A stretch of 64,000 nucleotides of DNA from Diorhabda sublineata (lineage: Eukaryota > Arthropoda > Insecta > Coleoptera > Chrysomelidae). The position numbers and the translations under genes are program-made. The notes beneath the pieces were generated by a model. It saw only the letters and a program-made list of their open reading frames with translations, had not been told where the DNA came from and did no database searches. This document shows, in pieces, positions 23,721 through 34,680 of this stretch; the stretch's first letter is position 1, and every line of letters begins with the position of its first letter. Location of the stretch: NCBI RefSeq assembly GCF_026230105.1, contig NC_079482.1, positions 8,122,001 to 8,186,000 of the forward strand, given 5' to 3'.

Positions 23721-25671
23721 GGAAAGCTTAATGAAAATAACGATATTTTTATAAATCACACCACATTTCATTTTACAAAACTGTGATTGGAGACAAGCTA
23801 CAACATCGGCAATAAATTCACTGTCGGAGAGATGACACTAAAAACATCAAATTAATATATATTTTATTAAGAGGGTACCGATTTTGAAACCGTATTTGTG
23901 ATACAATATGCCGTTTATAGACCAAAAATTTCATGTGTTGATAAAACATTTTGGAGGAAAAACGAAAAGTGGTATCTAAAGTTTTGTTTAGGAGAATCGA
24001 TCAACTTTTATTAATTTGCTGTAATTATTTAAACAGCAATATATGAACAACGAAAATGTGCAATGATTTTATCACTAAAGAATACAAACCTTTGGCTACA
24101 AATAGAATTCATTCCACTCCTTGGTACCCAAAGATTTGTTCATATACCTCAAAAGATGATAGAAAACAGCTGGTAAGTCAAATGCACCAATTTCGATGCC
24201 AAAGATTGTTATTCAGAAGAAATATTGAATTGTTTAAAATGAGTGCATCTTCTCATTATATGAAATTTTCATTTTTCTAATAGTGTTAATAAACTAGATA
24301 AACTGGAAATCATCAGATATTTTATATACATCATATTAAACCAATATTTGAATCAAATAATCCTAATAACAATAATTATAATTTAAACAAACGTAAAATA
24401 CACTCTTTCATCAATAATTGACTTAAAATTAAAAAATAAGTTTTGGCCTTAGAATAAGATTAAATGTTATAACAGGGTGGGGTCGGATCCGATCGGATTT
24501 CTATCGTTGCGGACGGATTAACCATATCCAACCAGATGAATCAGTTATTCAAGTTATTGAAGTGTCATTGTACATATTTAATATAGGTAGTTTATAAAAA
24601 ATGAAACAAGTATATAAAATCAACTTTATTATGTTCCAATGTTAAGATTAGAGAAGGAGCTCCATCATAATTTGATGAAACTGTCTAGGCAAACTTTCTT
24701 TTTCGTTCTATTGTCTTCCATGTTTTCTTTAGAGTTATTATCTTGAATAATTATTTCCAAGATCTTTCTTGGAAAGAATCATTTCTAATCGTGTGACTTT
24801 TTTCTTCAGCATAGTAAAATGTATCAACAAATTCATATTTTCATGATATTTCTTTGGATTCAGTAAGTTTACTGATAATTCTTGTTACTATAGTACAACA
24901 CTCTTTAATCCTTGTACTGAGCACTTAATTCAGTACTTAACACCATGTCATGAGTCAGAAACTTCTCAAAAAACAAGGCATTTAAAGTACCTATTTATGC
25001 AACTAGTAAACAAGTAAACAATTATATAATGAGTGACATAGAGTATTGAGCTTCGATATGGGAAATAAATGGAAGAAAAGACTTACTTAGTGGTTAATTT
25101 TCGGTAATGGTAAAACATTTCGGACGACCCGGAATTTCCGAATATGCCCTATAAGCTTTACCAGTAAAGATAACCTAGAGACATAGAGATATTCGCATTC
25201 GTATGCTGACATCATCATAAAATACTCACCTAGAAACACTACTGTCCATCTTACAGTAGAGATCTAAATCGAGCTTTTTAAGAAAATAGGGAAAGAAAGG
25301 AATAACGTGATGGAAAGGTCCTACTCAATGAATACTTCTTTTCGGTAATAAAGAGTTAGTTTAAAAATGTTCTCCACGCTTTTATACTAAGAATTATTGT
25401 TTACTTTTTAGTTTGATCATTGCTAAAAGCCTGTTTTTTCGATTTATAAAATTATAGATTATTCTTCACTTTCCATTATAACTAACTCTGTAAGTATGTT
25501 AATTTTTTGCTTTTCAGTTCAATTTGCCTTTTTTTAAATTGTTAATAGCTGCATCTCGATTTTTTAAGTCTGGGAATGCGCGCTTACATAGTTCGCCCTG
25601 ACTCCATATTTCTTGAAAAGGATACAATTTATGAACCCTGGCAAATACGAGTATAATCAGAATAATCACAT
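23721..25671. other. Unassigned spacer
   Basis: A 74-codon + frame (24056-24280) is anonymous. The short G+C-richer patch at 24475-24530 contains repeated CGGAT words. No element was recognised. Confidence 0.4.
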
Positions 25672-25790
25672 ACTTTGATCGAATTATTGCATTTTCGTCA
25701 GTCTTTGACAAGTTTGCCAAGTTTAAACTAAATATGTTCGCTCAAAGTAGGACAAAAATGAAGCCAAAATGTCAAACTAATAAAAGCGTG
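25672..25790 (+). repeat. Dispersed repeat, copy 2 (partner at 9.5 kb)
   Basis: Shares CTTTGATCGAATTATTGCAT-type start, a TTTGACAAGTTTG block, AAGTTTAAA and GAAGCCAAAA with 9500-9612, in the same orientation. Copies are diverged. The family identity is unknown. Confidence 0.65.
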
Positions 25791-26869
25791 TTTAAAAATA
25801 TAGTAGAAGTAGAGTCCTTCATATTCATATCATGAAATTATTACAAGAAATACTGGCGATATATTACTGAATATTATTTTATGCAATTAAATATATAATA
25901 ACTTTTTATTCAATGAATTTAATGAAAAATGTTGAGAGAGCTTTCTTGTAGTGCATCAAATTATTTTCAAGATTGTTGGTAGTTACTAAAATCCAAATAA
26001 TTCAAAAAATAGTTCGTTATTTTTTGTCAATTTCAATATATATGAAGGTGGTATATTTGATAAGTATAATTATATATTTCAGATTAACTTCACGGATGAG
26101 TTCAGAATATTAAATTCCAAGAAAAATCAGCACCTAAATTTAGCAACGTCGCTTGAACTTGCTAGTTTAGAAATGAAAATGAAGGTTGCACGCCAACCCA
26201 TCCACTAATCATTGTAATTGTCTGAATTTGACGTCGGCTTTAATTTTAATAAATCACAATCTTGGAATATAATTCAATTGTCGTATTGTCAATGAAGATA
26301 AGTCCGTTTACGGATATAAAAACTTCTTATGACGATTTAACATAGGTAAATTTTCATCATCTTGTTGAAAAGAACAATTATCTGCGACGATATATAAAGA
26401 AATAATGCTTAAATCATTCATGATGACATACGTAGTGTGGTCCTTGAGCTCTTGGTATCATATATTAAAGTGCGTCCGCGAAAATCTTTATGCAGGAGTT
26501 TAGTGACAAGTCTCAACAAGCTTTACACAAATTTTAAACTTGCTGCTTCGATCTATTCTATTTTATTAGAGCTCCACTGACCACTCACTCAGAAAAAGTC
26601 AAGATAAGAAAAATGTCTCAAATTAAGTTTCGCGCAGTGGTTGTAGAAAATTCACAAAGCGGTACTGGATGATCGTCGACTGAAAGTACACGAGCTAAAA
26701 TTATAATTTCCCATGAAAAAAAAAGCATTTTCTAAAGCACCACTTTCCACATTAGTAATGTAATATATATACCAGTTTTTGGAACCTTTGTCTACATCAT
26801 CCCGTAATTCAAAAGCCTCTACCCTATCAAAATCAGGAAACTCATCAATAAAGCTGTGTTCCCTTAGTG
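25791..26869. other. Unassigned spacer
   Basis: A 91-codon minus frame (26652-26927) partly overlaps the mariner relic antisense and has no similarity of its own. Otherwise A+T-rich DNA. Confidence 0.4.
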
Positions 26870-27260
26870 AATATGTGAAAATGAAAAGGAAGAGGCAGTG
26901 ACAGCGAACGGCACAACGTTGGTTCAATCGTTGTAATAGTGGAGACTTGACGCTTGAAGATCGTTCGCCCTAAGATCGTCCACCTGCATGGGATATTAAG
27001 GTTACAAGGAAAGCTGTAGAAAATCAACCTAGGACCAGCACTAGCCGATTATCGGACTCCCTTAGCCGTTCTAAAGATACCGTATATTGCCAATTGAAAT
27101 TATTAGATTTGAAAACCTTATCGAATTAACCAAGATTCAAGGGAGCAGAGATATGTAAACAGCTCCTTGTTCTTCCGATGATTATAATCGTTGTGTTAGA
27201 CACATTGTTACTTGCGTTGAAAATGGATTTATCTAAACAGTCTGAACATGGAAAATCATT
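26870..27260 (+). pseudogene. Mariner-superfamily transposase, N-terminal DNA-binding half
   Basis: The + strand reads QRTAQRWFNRCNSGDLTLED, then VTRKAVENQPRTSTSRLSDS, LSRSKDTVYCQLKLLDLKTL, GAEICKQLLVL and, after a shift, RHIVTCVENGFI. This is the second helix-turn-helix and the start of the catalytic domain of the mariner branch that also gave rise to vertebrate SETMAR (pattern 'AQRWF..F.SGD..LED ... A.E.NP...TR.L...L..S..T'). The first catalytic Asp in TCDEKW has become Glu or shifted (TCVENG). Stops after LEDRSP and TLSN inactivate it. Terminal repeats were not found. Confidence 0.8.
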
Positions 27261-27499
27261 GCTTAGACATTATTATATACATATACTAAGTAATTCTTTA
27301 AAATTTAAGAAAAAATAATAGAAGCACAATGTTTTATGTAAAACAAAACTTAGGAAATTAGAGAAGGGGTTGCATTTTAATATATCTACTTGTATTTCTA
27401 CAAATGGGAACAATATAATATTAAACGTCTGATAAAAAACTAAAAAAAAAACAGAAGCGTCTGTTTGTACGAATCATTTTAATTATAACAAACGAAATC

Positions 27500-27620
27500 A
27501 TGTCTGACAATGTTGATTCAACGTAAAGCGGTTATCATTGTCTTAGAAGGCGGGCTTTTCAAAATCCGCTGTAGTATTACGCGCGATTGATGAAGTAACT
27601 AAATACAGAAGAACAAAATT
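27500..27620 (+). pseudogene. Possible Tc1-like helix-turn-helix fragment
   Basis: After ATG-containing MSDNVDST and a stop, a frame reads KAGFSKSAVVLRAIDEVTKY, faintly like the first helix-turn-helix of Tc1-type transposases. It is too short for a firm call, and no downstream catalytic domain was seen. Confidence 0.25.
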
Positions 27621-28089
27621 TATAATGAGACTGAACATATCATGAACTTAATGTTGTTTTATTCGCATTGTCACGTTGGAAATATGGCTATAAAGGTGAT
27701 CAATGTTAAAGTAAAAACGAGTAGAAATCACTTGATTCCATGACAGACTTTGTGTTATCCGGAAAGAAAAACGGGGAGAGAATTGCATCCAAAGGTGGGT
27801 CGTAGTTTTGTGTATCAAAATGTTTGACTCTCTTTTTTCTCAATATTTACTCAACACCAAGATCTGTCAGATTTAAATAAAATTTTGACAGATAAAATGA
27901 GAAACTGAAATATAATCACAGTGGCACAAGTGTTGAACTTTTAAAAAGTGATTTTTTCGTTAAACGGTCCTTGTATTGTGAATGTGAAGGTAGAATTTCA
28001 AAATATTCGAAATTATTTCAATGTAATTGTAGAAATACTAGGTCAGATACACCTTTTTTTCTAATTAAGTTGTGTAATGATTTAGGTAA
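27621..28089. other. Unassigned spacer
   Basis: A+T-rich DNA with no recognised feature. Confidence 0.45.
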
Positions 28090-28510
28090 TCAAATCTATG
28101 ATGTGAGTAACTAAATATTTACGAATTATTTTCTCTAAAGATTTCAATGATCTCTAAATTGAATATTTGTGAGATTTACTACCTTTTACGAATCCTAACT
28201 CTGTTTGCTTGTCTAAATCTATATCTAAATTCTTCTTAGTATTTTTCTCTCCCAGATTTCCAATTTTTGTTTAGTTTTATTAGTCATTATCCAGGTTTCA
28301 CAGGCATAAGTCAGGTTGGATCTCAAAATTGTCTTATAAATTCGAACTTTCGTAGATCTGGATATCTTTCGATGTTAATATTCTTGGTTGCCTGCACAGC
28401 TGTTACTTAGTTCGATTTCCTTTTATTTTTGGCATTTATTATCTAGTTGTACACCCAAATACATGGAATTTTCTACTTCCTCGAACTCTATTCATGTCCC
28501 AACATATGTG
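28090..28510 (-). pseudogene. RTE-like LINE reverse transcriptase C-terminal fragment
   Basis: Reading the minus strand from 28510: EFEEVENSMYLGVQLDNKCQ, STKVRIYKTILRSNLTYACE and TWIMTNKTKQKLEIWERKIL, then RRI (to about 28240). This is the thumb/connection region of RTE-type reverse transcriptases (pattern 'F.YLG..L......I..R....S...K.R.Y.T..R..L.YG.ETW.L....E.KL...ERK.LR.I'). Directly after it (28225-28090) comes LGFVKGS and a KSLEKIIRKYL-like piece, which resembles an earlier reverse transcriptase segment ('GF.KGRST'). That order is wrong for one intact copy, so two fragments may be joined. Stops are present throughout. Confidence 0.75.
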
Positions 28511-30259
28511 CCTCAATTTTTTTTGTCCATAATTTTTCAATATCCAAAAATAAATATAATGAGGTTTTTCCGCTGAGGAGGTATTTAATTGTATGTATTT
28601 TTCATATAATTATGGGACACTATCGAATAAAGTTCAAAGACATTGCCCAATTATATTCGGTTATCGTAGCCATTTATTTATAAATTCTTGAGTATCATTC
28701 AATAAAATTGATGAATTGAAAGAGTACATATTCAAATCAATGTAATTACAGCTGTCACAAGATTAATTTTTTTCGATAAGTCAAAATTATGATCAACATG
28801 AAAATTGTACAGTTTGAATAACACGAGGAGCTAGCTTATGTGAAGTGTTTTGGTATTATTATACACCATCAATTATATCAATATTTGAGAAACTGGAAGA
28901 ATGAAACATACTATAAAATTCTTCATTTAGTAAATTCAGCAGTTCTATGAACTAATTTGCTAACTTGAAGGCGAACGATTCCATTCATTGATGGATTCTC
29001 CTCAATTTCCACTTGTTTCGAGTTTTTATTTTCGATTATATCCCTTTCCATTAAGTCTGTAGGTTAATGGTAGTTTTCCAGTGTGGTAGGGTTCAAGTAG
29101 TGGTAGGTAATTTGGATGATTCTTTATTTTGTCATTGTGTTCGGATTTTCATGACATATTTCTCAAATGATATCCCAGTGGCTTTTCCAATTCAAAGTTT
29201 ATCGTTGCAGTTTAATAGAATATTGTGAAAATAGTCTGCATTTAAAGAAAGTCGCGCTCTTCAAGCAAACAAGAATTTAGTTTTTGAATTATACCAATCA
29301 GCGGAAAACATTTCTAATAACGGTTTTTTCTTATAAATCTAAATATGTGCTATTAAGAGGAACATACTCTATTTATAACACTTTTAACATAAAAATAGAA
29401 AGCTATAAAAGACACTATATGATCTCTTAAACACTAGAAGGCGAGAAAAATTCAAAAACTAATGAATTTCTACATCAATTTCTATTCTCCCTGTATTCGT
29501 AAAGTAGCGAATATATTAAAATAACACAGTAGACTAATAAATTTTTGTTTAGTAGCCAATCGAACTTGTTTCTCTCGAAGTAAAACTGTTTGTGTGGATG
29601 GAAACTATTCAGATTCATTTCAATGCACTACAACTTTATGTAGGAGTTGGGCAAAATCTAACTGATATCTCTCTGATTAAATAGATCGACTCTGTTGTCA
29701 AATCCCAAAGGAAACTTCCCACGAGTATTACCACCAGGACCTTTTTTAAACTTTTAGTTTCAAACCTATTCAGATTTTATCAACTACAGTGAAGATCTGC
29801 CAGGGTTTTAGGTTTTCTGTGTTTATCTTACAGCTTGGGAATATCGTTCTACAACCATTTAGCCCACTGTAGGGAATAATTCAAATTCAAATTCTATTCT
29901 ACCGTTTCTTGTGAAAGAAACTATACCAAACAATAATATATCACGCGTGAATTACATTCTAAATCAAACCATGAAGAGAAAAAAGATCCAAAACCCAAAC
30001 TTAAATCACTAAACCAACAGAAAAATAAGTATACATGGAATATCCATTTTACCTTATGAAATAGCTCAACTTTATTTTTTTATGTCGAATAAACATTTGT
30101 TTTTTCACTATGAAATATAAAAGTTAAATAGTTGGTTAATAAATTACTTTGTTGTTTCTATAATTCTATAGTAATCTCGAAAAAAAAACTTATTTTATCT
30201 GGACAATTCAATTGGACATATGTATATTGTTTAGTTCAGGATTACATATATAATTAAAC
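28511..30259. other. Mostly unassigned spacer
   Basis: Near 29650-29760 one minus frame gives GPGGNTRGKFPLGFDNRVDLF, weakly like the start of a LINE RNase H domain. It is out of order relative to the RNase H fragment at 30.3-30.8 kb, so I do not call it. Otherwise nothing was recognised. Confidence 0.35.
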
Positions 30260-30810
30260 CCAAGGGATCTGTTGTGTTTCCCTTTCTTGTTATGTCACTT
30301 GGGATGCTAAGATTTGCAGTTGATCTATTTTTCTCATTTTATTCAGAAAATTCAGTATGTGGTGCCAAAGATCTTCGTAGCGTATTCAGGTGTCCATTTG
30401 AAAGGAATGCCCCTAATAGACTCCTGTTAATATTCGCAGATTCGTCAACTTGGATTGATACAATCAATACATAATTCTCAGGAGTATGTTTGACTGTTTC
30501 AACGCCTGAAGATTATTCCAGTAACTAATTTTTCCATACCTTTTCTAGTGTTTTTTCTGTAATTCTGTAGCCAATTCCACAGGGCTTCTCCACCCTTACC
30601 TAGCAAATTCGACTGCTATTTTATTTCCTCCAACCTATTAAAGGGAAATTTATCCGTTTCGCTTTGTTCAAGCATTTCCAAACTAACTTTGATCTTATAG
30701 AGCTCAAAGCTCAAATAGCTGCTTGCCTTTCAAACAAGATGATAATCTCCCATTTCCTTAGCAATTTCCAACCAATTTTTGGTTGAAAAATATATTGCTC
30801 AAGCTTCCAA
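30260..30810 (-). pseudogene. LINE RNase H domain and tail fragment (I/Jockey-group type)
   Basis: The minus strand reads ILFERQAAI, a stop, then ALSSIRSKLVWKCLNKAKRI (about 30740-30660). This corresponds to the RNase H core 'SDSQAAL.ALSS...KSKLVWECLN'; the catalytic Asp of SDSQ is replaced in the LFERQ version. Then come KPCGIGYRITEKTLEKVW (about 30575-30520), YWNNLQALKQSNILL (about 30515-30470) and RSLLGAFLSNGHLNTLRRSL (about 30430-30370), the typical C-terminal continuation in RNase H-bearing LINEs ('LLTGH..LN.HL...GL'). Stops and shifts show it is dead. Reverse transcriptase and endonuclease are not adjacent. Confidence 0.75.
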
Positions 30811-31272
30811 TAAAATTTATATATGTTAACTAATTACATAAATGAAAGGTATCATTTTTTCTAATGATAAAGTGAATTTTCTGAGTTGATTTATGCCAGT
30901 ACCCACAGCGAAGCCTGCTCCTGATATAAATTCATATACTATGGTCATTAACTAGGATTTGACATGTGTACTATGGTACTTAAATATTAATAGTAATGCT
31001 TCTAGCGCGTGCAACACTATACGACCGTTAACCGTACGTGAAACGATTCATCGATAAATAAGATTTTTATATTATGTTTGTTATTGGGTAATCGGCAGAC
31101 GAGTAAATAGAATTTAATGGTATTTACGATATTAATCATTGTTACGTTTCATTTTATATATTGGTGAAGACCATTATTTAAGTTACAACCAAAATTTCAT
31201 ATAAAAAAAACAAATTTATTGGATATTATAAGAACGAGAACGATTTTCAACCAATTGATATTGTACATAAAA
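30811..31272. other. Unassigned spacer
   Basis: A+T-rich DNA. A small G+C-richer patch near 31005-31050 has no recognised motif set. Confidence 0.4.
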
Positions 31273-31289
31273 AACCTAACCTAACCTAA
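31273..31289 (-). repeat. Short interstitial CCTAA telomere-type repeat
   Basis: AACCTAACCTAACCTAATC holds about three copies of CCTAA, the complement of the run near 5.17 kb. Confidence 0.6.
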
Positions 31290-31559
31290 TCAAAATCGAT
31301 ATTGCTTTTGATTCAAATCAAACAATACCATTCTGACATTATTTTGTAATTATCACAGCCTTATATCCTTAAAATATCTCGTATAAATGGTAATAACGAG
31401 CTAAAAAAGTAATATCGCAACTTATCACGGGTCTATCAAAGAATCCTGTTGATGTATGAGAGCCCAAAAATTTCACTCACTTAAATTTCATCCATTTTTG
31501 AACGATTATTTTTTGTTTGAATTTGGAAAATTATATAAATGAAAGATTAGATGTTTGGT

Positions 31560-31870
31560 TTTGAAAGGCAATGCGCCTACACATAGACACTGTATACAGA
31601 GTCTTTAACCCATGCAACCAGAAACTATTGGGCACCTGAATTCAAACGTAGCTTGACTGACGACGAACGTTCGGGACGGTAAAAAACTGCGACTACCAGC
31701 GATATCGTCGAAAAATTCAACCAAATGGTATTGGATATCGAAATATCAAAAGATCCAGACCATTGTTTCTTGGTATAGTCATGGGATTGTGTTCATTGAC
31801 TATCCCCAAAAGGGTAAAATTATTTTAGTACGGAAACCGATAAAATCAATATGAATTGGACAACGAAATA
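31560..31870 (+). pseudogene. Mariner transposase fragment with internal deletion
   Basis: The + strand reads NYWAPEFKRSLTDDERSGR, a stop, KTATTSDIVEKFNQMVLDIE and, after a short unplaced stretch, VSWYSHGIVFIDYPQKGKII. The first part is the linker after the N-terminal helix-turn-helix of mariner ('W...FK.G...L.DD.RSGRP.TATT...V..V..MVL'). The second is the block before the second catalytic Asp ('SVFWD.HGI.FIDYL.KGKTI'). Joining them directly means the first catalytic Asp region was deleted, with the junction near 31765. The C-terminal half is absent. Confidence 0.75.
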
Positions 31871-32039
31871 CAGACCTCAAATTTTTTACCACGAATCGCA
31901 AATGTTACCTATCCTTTAAAATTAGAATACATATAAACCCAGTAATAATGGAAAATTTCTACTAAAGTTTATGCCATTAAAAAAGTATTTAACAAAATTA
32001 CGTTGTCTAGAGTCTCATTAAAATAAATAACCTATTAAC

Positions 32040-32210
32040 TGATAGAATGCACACCACATTTTCGCTTTGTTTTGTGTATGCGCGCGCGTCGCATACTGTA
32101 TAGTTAATACAAAGCACTTATTTTTTTTGGCAATGTTTACAAGGTCAACACTAGCTTTAGTAGCTTAGGTAAGTAACAAACATTATACTGAGGCATGACG
32201 TCACGTTCTT
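32040..32210. promoter_or_regulatory. Candidate regulatory block: CRE, forkhead and nuclear-receptor motifs
   Basis: TGTTTAC at 32134-32140 abuts AAGGTCA at 32141-32147, a forkhead-type site next to a nuclear-receptor half site. A perfect CRE palindrome TGACGTCA lies at 32196-32203. A CGCGCGCG-like run occurs near 32082. There is no coding or transposon signal. Motif presence is seen; function is inferred. Confidence 0.3.
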
Positions 32211-32439
32211 GTCTGCGACTGGAACAAAAACGTTTCAGGGTCACCGTCAACTATTGTTAATTTTTTATGAAATTTGCAACTCAAAACGATTGTTAACTTT
32301 TTATTTTAAAATGCATGGTGTAGATACTTAGGTGGTAATTGTCTATTTACATTTGAGAACGTAATGGAAATAATTTGTAGAACGTAGTTATCGGGTATTA
32401 TAATTATTTATTTTTAGACATATTGACGTTAGCAAATCG

Positions 32440-32880
32440 ATTTAAAGATTATACGTGGTGCAACAAAATTCTCGAATTATCATTGAATAAAGAACCCTTT
32501 GGGGGGCGGCGCAATTGAGTGAATTCGGGCTACCATCTTTTAGGTCCCTCTCCGGGTTTAAAATGAGCCTTCTTTGCATTTAAGAAGTTCATGCTTGTCA
32601 ATATAATAATATAATTATGGTCATCGTTCTTTCAATATTTAAAGAAAGCAGTGGCTACGAGGATGGTCATCACTTGACGAAATCTTGCTAACTGCAGCCA
32701 AAGTTGGTCCCAGCCTTGTAAGTAAAATACAATAAGCTTTGCTTACAGTAAGCTGCAAGCCAATAGGCGCTTGTGCGTGAACGTATCCTATCACACTAGA
32801 CTGATTGCTGACAAAGTTACCTGCGGCTGGTAAGAAGCGACTGCTAAATAACCACTATGTTTACTTAAGTATGGATATAG
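32440..32880. promoter_or_regulatory. Candidate conserved non-coding block
   Basis: Complex, G+C-richer sequence includes GGGGGGCGGCGCAATTGAG (about 32501), GGTCCCTCTCCGGGTTTAAA (about 32543), CTGCAGCCAAAG, GCCAATAGGCGC (about 32758) and runt-like AACCACTA (about 32850). It gives no transposon protein in any frame and has no long frame. Such islands inside A+T-rich insect spacers are often enhancers. Confidence 0.3.
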
Positions 32881-34089
32881 CATCGTTTCAATTGAAATAT
32901 GTTTTGAATATATCTGGTATAGATTTGTTATATAATAAATCTCTGTATATGTCTTGAATTTCGTCTAAATTCAAGTCTGAGTAAATATAACGACGAGCCA
33001 ATCAACAAACAATAAAAAATTTGGCAGTAATGACCTTGCAAAACTCAAATATTTGTGTTGGCTCAAGATATCTCGTTGAATTATTTTTAAAATTCTCCTT
33101 ATAACCTTCATATCAAATTTGTTCGTTTAATTTTATCTATGTGTACATTTTTTTATATCGCTACTTTTACATACTATTTCGATCTTGAAAATGAGTAGAT
33201 AATTCTAATTTATTCATCAGTATTACAGTACCCACTGTTGCTAAAATACAGTGTGGTGAAATAAAACGCTTAATTTACCTTCAAATATTTTTCTTTGAGT
33301 TTGATGATAGTTCAATAGTAAAATTAGATACATCTCGCACCTAAAAGATGCACAGTTCTTTAAATAGAAATTAATATAAAGTATTTTTTCTAAGAAAATG
33401 TAGTTATTAAATTATTATAGTAAATATACAATTAGAATAAGTCATAAAGGTCAATACATCATCAAAATATAAATCAAATTTACAACTTCAGAAAATATTA
33501 TATATGATTGAGAGAGACAACAAATCACTCTATTAGATAGAAATGTTAACCTTTGAAACTACTGCGCATGTGTCGTTTACCTACGTGTAGTCTCCATGGA
33601 ACTCCTTATGATATCTTAAAAGTTGACTACTTAAAAATGAATCGAATTCAGATATAAATGTAAATGCTATATATGTATAGTTCTTCCCATATCAATTGCA
33701 GAAGACAGTTAAGCGAGGAATAATCAATATTTCATAAATACCCTCGGTACTCATACCAAATTAAGAAATGAAAAATAATGTTTACTCCCCGTATAAAATT
33801 CGGTAAACATCTAGCAAACTGTCAGTCCACGTGGACTCATCATCTCCACAGTTTAGCAATGAAAACATCTAATCGTAAACATAAATGCATTTCTATTGGC
33901 CGAAGCCGTATGTACACAATTTCTTCGAAATATTCCTGCAAGAAAGTCTGCGATAAGCATTGGCGTGGCTTGGTGTGATTGATTTAATTCATAAATTCCT
34001 TTAAATAAATAGAAATATGGCGTTCTTTAGAGAATGGGCGAATGAAGACAATGAAATTGCACAGTGAAGTGAGAATAAAGACAGGTATG
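32881..34089. other. Unassigned spacer
   Basis: A 66-codon + frame at 33778-33978 is rich in Lys, His and Cys but has no spaced Cys/His zinc-finger pattern. A G+C-richer patch at 33555-33610 was noted. No element was recognised. Confidence 0.4.
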
Positions 34090-34680
34090 AATTTAATAAT
34101 AAAGATTTAAATCTGCTAAAAAAATCAAAAACTTTGCAGCTGATTATTATGAAGATATGACATCTGAATTATTTGAAAAGAGGTTCAATGAACAGCTTTT
34201 ACCTAACATTCCACCCAAATCAGTAATCGCCACTCACGGCAACTCCTTAAGATACCAAATAATATTAGTAACAAAGCTCAAATTTTGATAATTATTTCTG
34301 AAAAAAATATTCCTATTCCTGTCAGCGATGGTAAAAAAGGTCCAACAAAAAAAAATTGCTTACTGTTATTAAACGTCTAAAATTAGAGAATATTTATTAT
34401 ATTGACAAGCTGTGCAAAAGACCGGTTCATACACTTCTCAGACTACCTTCTTACTATGTATTGCATATTTAACCCTATAGAGGTAATAGGGGCAAACATA
34501 AAATCAGAATTACGAAAATATAATCAGTATCTAGAACTGAGTAAAGAGCTTTGGAAAAACTGTGTTGAACATGTTATCAAAGAAGAAGATGAGTATATGG
34601 TATCACCCCCTTTACAACCCATAATTCAATCAAATGGTGACTCTAGCTCAGACGATTCTGACTACTATTATTATTTATAA
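34090..34680 (+). pseudogene. DDE transposase pseudogene with acidic C-terminal tail
   Basis: The + strand reads AADYYEDMTSELFEKRFNEQ then LLPNIPPKSVIATHGNSLRY (about 34132-34255). Further on are VHTLLRLPSYYVLH in one frame and FNPIEVIGANIKSELRKYNQ in the next (about 34425-34530), then LWKNCVEHVIKEEDEY and an Asp/Ser-rich end, SNGDSSSDDSDYYYYL, at TAA 34678-34680. This is the catalytic region of an insect DDE endonuclease family (pattern 'DYH..M....F..W....LLPNLP..SV.VMDNASYH ... LPPYHC.LNPIE..WA.IK'). The usual second catalytic Asp (MDNASYH) is lost (THGNSLRY). The third acidic residue in NPIE remains. Frameshifts near 34290 and 34470 confirm decay. The last 92 codons (34402-34680) are still open. 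Confidence 0.75.

Noticed and set aside
29650..29760. Minus-strand GPGGNTRGKFPLGFDN as the start of a LINE RNase H domain
   Set aside because: Resemblance is weak, and the piece lies on the wrong side of the 30.3-30.8 kb RNase H fragment.
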